The notes under the pieces: model-generated
Told to the model about the DNA's origin: nothing
Database searches by the model: none
The model's input: the letters and a program-made list of their open reading frames with translations, nothing else
Translations under genes and position numbers: made by a program
Shown here: positions 5,574 to 8,652 of the stretch, in pieces
How the letters are laid out: every line of letters starts with the position of its first letter
Numbering within the stretch: position 1 is the stretch's first letter
Origin: Acidimicrobiia bacterium
Lineage (GTDB): Bacteria > Actinomycetota > Acidimicrobiia > Spongiisociales > UBA5794
Length of the DNA stretch: 8,652 nucleotides
Direction of reading: 5' to 3'
Assembly (NCBI GenBank): GCA_030618675.1
Contig: JAUXCV010000058.1
Span: 1-8,652 of the forward strand

Positions 5574-6833
5574 TCAGGCCGGGTAGATCGGGAAGTGAGA
5601 TACCAGCGCTCTGACATCGCCCCGAACATGGGCGGCGACCGGCTCCGCAGTGCCGACCTGCATCGCTTCGAGCACGTCGGCGATCCAGTGACCGATCTGA
5701 GTGAACTCGTCGACACCCATGCCCCGGGCGGTGCCTGCCGATGATCCCAGACGCAATCCGGAGGTGACCTGGGGTGACTCCGGATCATCGGGCACGCCGT
5801 TCTTGTTGGCAGTGAGGCCGGCGCTCTCCAACACGTCCGAGACAGCAGCGCCCGTCAAGGTGAGCGGACGCAGGTCGATCAGCAGCAATGGAGTGTCGGT
5901 CCCGCCCGTCAGCACCGCGATGTCGCGCTCGACCAGCGTCGCGGCGAGAGCCCTGGCGTTGTCGAGCACGCCCTTCGCGTATGCCGTGAATTCCGGCGTC
6001 ATCGCCTCCCGAAACGCCACCGCCTTCGCTGCGACCGCGTTGAGGATCACAGATCCCTGCACGCCGGGAAACACTGCCGAGTTCAACTTGCGAGCCAGAT
6101 CCGCACGGTGCGACAGGATGAACCCACCCCGCACTCCGCGGAGGTTCTTGTAGGTGGTTGCCGTGACCACATCAGCAACGGGCACAGGATCGGGATGTAG
6201 CCCGGCGGCCACCAGACCCGCCCAGTGCGCCATGTCCACCAAGAGGATCGCCCCGACCTCATCCGCAACAGCACGGAAGCGTTCGAAGTCGATGGCACGG
6301 GGGTATGCGGAGCCTCCCGCGATGATGAGCTTGGGCGATGTCGCGCGGGCGGTTTCGGCCATGGCGTCGTAGTCCAGGAACCCATCAGCACCAACGCCGT
6401 AGTTGACAATATCGAACCACTTCCCCGAGATGTTGGGTGCCGCGCCGTGGCTGAGGTGGCCACCCGCCGATAGGTCCATCGAAAGGACGGTGTCACCCGG
6501 GGTGAGGAACGCAAGGAACACGGCAAGATTCGCCTGCGAACCCGAATGCGGTTGAACGTTGGCGTAACGGGCCCCGAACAGTCTCATCGCCCGCTCGATG
6601 GCAAGGGACTCGACCCGATCGGCGTTCTCTGCCCCGCCGTAGTACCGACCACCCGGATACCCCTCGACGGTCTTGTTGACCATCGGCGAACCGAGCGCCT
6701 CCAGAGTTGCTCGGCTCACGAGGTTCTCCGACGCGATCAGTTCGATGCCGTCGCGCTGGCGCGTGGTCTCAGCCTCGAGCGCGGCGTAGATCTCTGGATC
6801 GACGTCGGCCAACGATCGGATGAAGTGATCCAT
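5574..6833 (-). CDS. glyA: GlyA-family hydroxymethyltransferase, divergent (alpha-methylserine type likely)
   Basis: The 419-residue PLP enzyme aligns in full with serine hydroxymethyltransferase, which moves the hydroxymethyl group of serine to tetrahydrofolate and makes glycine. Kept residues, numbered here and matching E. coli GlyA closely: Ser35, Glu57 (VEGYPGGRYYGG), Tyr65, Ser99 (QPHSGSQAN), His126, Asp200 and His203 (VDMAHWAGL), PLP-binding Lys229, and the carboxylate-binding Arg361 (TSGLRLG). Unusual are Thr55 instead of Tyr55, Tyr-Lys-Asn (228-230) instead of His-Lys-Thr, GVRGG instead of GPRGG, Thr-Pro for Asn-His (GGTDTPLLLID), and GSSA for GTPA. Thr at position 55 is, as I recall, the feature that lets natural alpha-methylserine hydroxymethyltransferase and engineered SHMT accept D-alanine or alpha-methylserine. 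So this may be a paralogue acting on alpha-methyl amino acids, with a housekeeping glyA elsewhere. ATG 6833 is preceded by GAGGG at good spacing. The gene is divergent from hpt. Confidence 0.93.
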   Translation of the reverse strand: MDHFIRSLADVDPEIYAALEAETTRQRDGIELIASENLVSRATLEALGSPMVNKTVEGYPGGRYYGGAENADRVESLAIERAMRLFGARYANVQPHSGSQANLAVFLAFLTPGDTVLSMDLSAGGHLSHGAAPNISGKWFDIVNYGVGADGFLDYDAMAETARATSPKLIIAGGSAYPRAIDFERFRAVADEVGAILLVDMAHWAGLVAAGLHPDPVPVADVVTATTYKNLRGVRGGFILSHRADLARKLNSAVFPGVQGSVILNAVAAKAVAFREAMTPEFTAYAKGVLDNARALAATLVERDIAVLTGGTDTPLLLIDLRPLTLTGAAVSDVLESAGLTANKNGVPDDPESPQVTSGLRLGSSAGTARGMGVDEFTQIGHWIADVLEAMQVGTAEPVAAHVRGDVRALVSHFPIYPA

Positions 6834-6903
6834 GCAAACCCTCGCTCATTCCTCGCCGACGATCGCTCCACCGGTACGACGCACCGATCGGCGACCATCT
6901 GAG

Positions 6904-6909
6904 ATCGTA
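6904..6909 (-). promoter_or_regulatory. putative glyA promoter (-10)
   Basis: On the minus strand TGT-TACGAT forms an extended -10, giving a leader of about 64 nt before ATG 6833, where a GAGGG ribosome site is present. No convincing -35 is seen. It lies in the 141-nt divergent glyA-hpt region. Confidence 0.35.
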
Positions 6910-6974
6910 ACAAAGCCGTCGGCGGTCGCATCTCGGAGGTCGGTGGACAATGCCCGCGCAAGGAGAGGTCTCCG

Positions 6975-7535
6975 GTGCCCGAGTCCGCTAGCGTCCGATC
7001 CATGCCTGCTCCCCCGACCCTCATCTCCGAAGACGAGATCCGTGCCAGGGTGGCGTCACTTGCTGCCGAGATCGACGCCGCCTACGCCGGGAAGGATCAA
7101 CTCGTCTTGATCGGCGTGCTCAAGGGGTCGTTCATCTTCCTCGCCGACCTCGCCCGTCGGCTCACGATTCCGCACCGGGTCGAATTCATCGCCGTGTCAA
7201 GCTACGGCGACCGTGAGAGCGAGCACGCAGACTCCGTGCGACTGCTCATGGACGTTCGCCATGCCATCGACAGCGAGCACGTCCTGCTCGTCGAGGACAT
7301 CGTCGACACCGGGCACACGCTTGCCTATCTGAAGCGGCTGCTGGGTGCGCGCAGCCCGGCATCGCTGCGGACGTGCACCCTGCTGCACAAACCCGACCGA
7401 ACCGAGCAAGTAGTGGACCTCGACTTCCTCGGATTCACGATTCCGGACGTGTGGGTCGTCGGCTACGGCCTCGACTACGCGGAGCGCTACCGAACGCTCC
7501 CCTACATCGGCGAACTCCCGCCCGAGATGAGGTAG
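6975..7535 (+). CDS. hpt: Hypoxanthine phosphoribosyltransferase
   Basis: The 186-residue enzyme of purine salvage joins hypoxanthine or guanine to PRPP, giving IMP or GMP and pyrophosphate in the cytosol. Type I phosphoribosyltransferase motifs are clear: the pyrophosphate loop LKGSF (Lys50-Gly51), the flexible loop start SSYG (75-78), the PRPP motif LLVEDIVDTGHTL with Glu107-Asp108 and Asp111, base-side Lys139 in LLHKPDR, and the strongly conserved VVGYGLDYAERYR...LPYIGEL tail. Length is normal. Two starts compete. GTG 6975 has AAGGAG nine nt upstream. ATG 7002 has no ribosome site but a TAGCGT box 7 nt before it, fitting a leaderless mRNA and a 177-residue protein. In many actinobacteria hpt sits between tilS and ftsH; here glyA is divergent on one side and gene-poor DNA lies on the other, so the usual cluster is broken. 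Confidence 0.94.
   Translation: MPESASVRSMPAPPTLISEDEIRARVASLAAEIDAAYAGKDQLVLIGVLKGSFIFLADLARRLTIPHRVEFIAVSSYGDRESEHADSVRLLMDVRHAIDSEHVLLVEDIVDTGHTLAYLKRLLGARSPASLRTCTLLHKPDRTEQVVDLDFLGFTIPDVWVVGYGLDYAERYRTLPYIGELPPEMR
6989..6994 (+). promoter_or_regulatory. -10 box for leaderless hpt transcript
   Basis: TAGCGT ends 7 nt before ATG 7002, the same spacing as TACAAT before vapB. If used, transcription begins at the ATG and the upstream GTG 6975 is not translated from this transcript. No -35 consensus is evident. Confidence 0.35.
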
Positions 7536-7600
7536 CCGTCGGGAGGCCGGCGACTGCCGGGGTCGGTGATCTCCTGGATCATCTCCGGGTGATCAGACAT
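7502..7600 (-). CDS. possible 32-aa small protein, antisense to hpt 3' end
   Basis: On the minus strand GAGGAGG, then CCGCTG, leads into ATG 7600, close to an ideal Shine-Dalgarno and spacing. The ORF gives 32 residues (start MSDHPEMIQEITDPGS, end GYLISGGSSPM) and stops at 7502, overlapping the last 34 nt of hpt in antisense. The overlapped part is partly forced by the conserved hpt C-terminus, but the first two thirds lie in free intergenic DNA and have a protein-like composition. No motif or membrane segment is seen. An upstream in-frame ATG (7615) would place the AGGAGG inside the coding sequence. Function unknown; it could be chance. Confidence 0.35.
   Translation of the reverse strand: MSDHPEMIQEITDPGSRRPPDGYLISGGSSPM
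7547..7560 (+). terminator. hairpin after hpt, terminator candidate
   Basis: CCGGC (7547-7551) and GCCGG (7556-7560) form a 5-bp GC stem with a GACT loop, 11 nt after the hpt stop. No U-tract follows. Confidence 0.3.
7565..7594. repeat. alternating inverted/direct repeats (A-B-A pattern)
   Basis: GGTGATC occurs at 7565-7571 and 7588-7594, and GATCATC at 7577-7583 between them can pair with either copy (six Watson-Crick pairs plus one G-U). The result is two mutually exclusive hairpins with 5-nt and 4-nt loops, lying within the small minus-strand ORF. Confidence 0.4.
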
Positions 7601-7666
7601 CAGCGGCCTCCTCATGGTTCTACGGTCCGGACGCGAGAAAGCCCTCGGGATATGTGGGTGTCCCAA

Positions 7667-7721
7667 GGGTTCTCTTCGTAGCGGGGGCAGGATCTGAACC
7701 CTCTGCTCTCGCCGAAGACCC
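7667..7721 (+). other. 55-nt bulged hairpin; contains antisense tRNA 3'-end-like sequence
   Basis: Read on plus, GGGT (7667-7670) pairs with ACCC (7718-7721), CTTCG (7674-7678) with CGAAG (7713-7717), and GCGGGGGCAG (7681-7690) with CTGCTCTCGC (7703-7712, two G-U pairs): 19 pairs, with a TCT and a TA bulge on the same side and a 12-nt loop. On minus, GGTTCAGATCCTGCCCCCGC closely resembles the T-arm and 3' acceptor strand of an actinobacterial tRNA (initiator-Met-like, by recall), but no 5' half, anticodon arm or CCA is present, and the T-loop would carry G where A58 is expected. It could be a tRNA-derived attachment-site scar or an unrelated structured element. Confidence 0.45.
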
Positions 7722-8113
7722 ACAAGGACCGCACCTCGGAATCACAGCGGAAGAAGGCCGTTTGGCAGCATGAGACGAAGACTCACGGCACGAGGTCGAG
7801 ACCGAGAAGGGCTCGACCGAAGTAGGGATCCCGTCCGACGGGCGAACGGCGAACGCCTGGGCGACTTTCGGGTTGTGAGGTGCACTCCTGAATCCGCCGT
7901 CGCAATGCCGAGTGCGGAAGCGTGTTGGGTAGTCCGGAATCGCCGAATCGCCTGTCTCGATCCGTTCGACCCAGCGATGTCTGATTCGGCTCCGTTCGTC
8001 TAACACCGGTTTGATGCGAACCATTCGATCGTCCCGCGCGGTCTGCGGACAGAATCTCCAGCACACCTCTTCGAGACACTTGGTCTCCGTCCGAGCTCGC
8101 CGAAACCGAAGGC

Positions 8114-8575
8114 GTGGAGAGAGCGAGTAGCCTCGCTCATGCAACGGCAGCGAACGTCTACATCGACGGGTTCAACCTGTACTACGGAGCCGTGAAGGGC
8201 ACACCACACAAGTGGCTCGATCTGGAGGCGTTGTGCCGGCGCCCTTTTCCGAAGGACGACATCAGGCAGATTCGCTACTTCACGGCCAAGGTATCGGCAC
8301 GCGCCGGAGATCCTCAACAGCCTCAACGACAGCAGACCTATCTTCGAACTCTCGACTCGACTGCCTCATCGCCGGCACCACCAGATCAGCGAGGCGCTTG
8401 TGATACTCGGACATCGGGTCATGCAATGCCCACACCCTCGATTACCCCTTTCCCGCACTCCCGACTACCGCTTTCCCGGGTTGCGGCCGCCGCTTCACTC
8501 TGCCTTCGCCATGAGCAATGCCAAAGCAGGAGGACCCCGCTCCAACGGTTCGGCGTTGACCTCACAGGACTGTGA
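8114..8575 (+). pseudogene. NYN-domain (PIN-like, LabA/DUF88) gene, truncated
   Basis: Residues 14-81 match the N-terminus of the NYN-domain family, predicted metal-dependent ribonucleases with a PIN-like fold: NVYIDGFNLYYGAVKGTPHK with the metal-binding Asp18, then KWLDLEALCRR, IRYFTAKVSAR and PQQPQRQQTYLRTL. After about residue 81 (position 8356) similarity ends and the frame runs into Pro/Arg/Ser-rich sequence to TGA 8573-8575. The middle and end of the domain, including the expected KGSDVNLA and NDSDL-type motifs, are not found in any frame before the window ends. The only in-frame start upstream is GTG 8114. A better-placed ATG at 8139, 5 nt after TAGCCT, is one base out of frame with the NYN sequence, hinting at a second lesion. 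The gene is probably dead; a sequencing or assembly error is less likely because the lost part is absent in all frames. Confidence 0.7.
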
Positions 8576-8652
8576 GACCCGTCGCTCCGTTTGCACGTTT
8601 CCGATCGAGTACCAACAGTGCAAAGATGACCGTCGTGAGTCATGACGAGGAA
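8576..8652. other. right-edge sequence with inverted repeat before an ATG
   Basis: TTTGCAC (8590-8596) and GTGCAAA (8618-8624) are a perfect 7-bp inverted repeat spaced by 21 nt. ATG 8626 follows and stays open to the window end (nine codons, MTVVSHDEE). No clear ribosome site or -10 is present. It could be the operator and start of a gene beyond the window, but the evidence is thin. Confidence 0.2.

Larger units (their letters stand above)
7536..8113. other. 578-nt gene-poor, possibly remodelled region
   Basis: No ORF here resembles a known protein; the long minus frame (8144 to 7620) has unlikely composition (rich in Arg, Ser, Cys) and no plausible start. The contents I can support are a hairpin after hpt, the small minus ORF, alternating inverted repeats at 7565-7594, and the tRNA-like hairpin at 7667-7721. 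Positions 7722-8113 show nothing recognisable. Confidence 0.5.

Noticed and set aside
7667..7721. Integron attC site or complete tRNA gene
   Set aside because: The hairpin ends lack the GTTRRRY and RYYYAAC core sites of attC and no integrase is nearby. For a tRNA, no complementary 5' acceptor strand, D-arm or anticodon arm is found next to the T-arm-like part.
7620..8144. 174-codon minus-strand open frame
   Set aside because: Arg/Ser/Cys-rich composition, no ribosome site at its start, no recognisable domain, and it runs through the tRNA-like hairpin and the NYN 5' region.
1..8652. A defence island or other new multi-gene system
   Set aside because: Apart from vapBC and a broken NYN gene, the genes are metabolic or of unknown function without adjacent nucleases, helicases, methylases or mobile-element genes. 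The window does not support a system call.

Overview
The window looks like chromosomal DNA from a high-GC Actinomycetota. The main reason is the first gene, a member of DUF3097, a family I know only from actinobacteria. Supporting signs are several genes with a TAnnnT -10 box 6 to 7 nt before the start codon (leaderless transcription, common in actinobacteria), frequent GTG/TTG starts and GC-rich third codon positions. A deep-branching, poorly cultured lineage such as Acidimicrobiia is plausible, but that placement is inference.

Layout. Positions 1-513 hold the C-terminal part of the DUF3097 gene (+). Next is an eight-span membrane protein built as an internal duplication (696-1541, +), then a branch-1 nitrilase with an intact Glu-Lys-Glu-Cys set (1648-2610, +). 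A stretch of about 440 nt (2611-3050) has no convincing gene. Three minus-strand genes follow, in transcription order: a SWIM zinc-finger protein (5494 to 3752), a Phd/YefM-type antitoxin (3718 to 3443) and a PIN-domain VapC toxin (3446 to 3051, TTG start overlapping the antitoxin stop). Upstream of these, also on minus, is a GlyA-family PLP enzyme (6833 to 5574). Divergent from it is a hypoxanthine phosphoribosyltransferase (6975-7535, +). From 7536 to the right edge the DNA looks remodelled: a possible 32-aa minus-strand small ORF with a strong Shine-Dalgarno, a long hairpin that also resembles a tRNA 3' end, and a NYN-domain gene that keeps only its N-terminal third.

How the parts fit. The toxin-antitoxin pair is a self-contained, autoregulated module: a 19-bp near-perfect palindrome covers its -10 box and reaches the antitoxin start codon, all within the 33-nt gap after the SWIM gene. 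GlyA and Hpt are divergent metabolic genes (one-carbon or amino-acid metabolism and purine salvage) sharing one intergenic control region. The nitrilase stands alone with its own promoter-like box and a very strong ribosome binding site.

Most notable points: (1) the GlyA protein has Thr where SHMTs have the active-site Tyr55, and Tyr-Lys-Asn instead of His-Lys-Thr at the PLP lysine, which suggests an alpha-methylserine (D-alanine) hydroxymethyltransferase-like enzyme rather than housekeeping SHMT; (2) the 55-nt hairpin at 7667-7721 within a scar-like region; (3) the duplicated four-span membrane protein. I saw no CRISPR array, no transposase or integrase, and no clear new multi-gene system.
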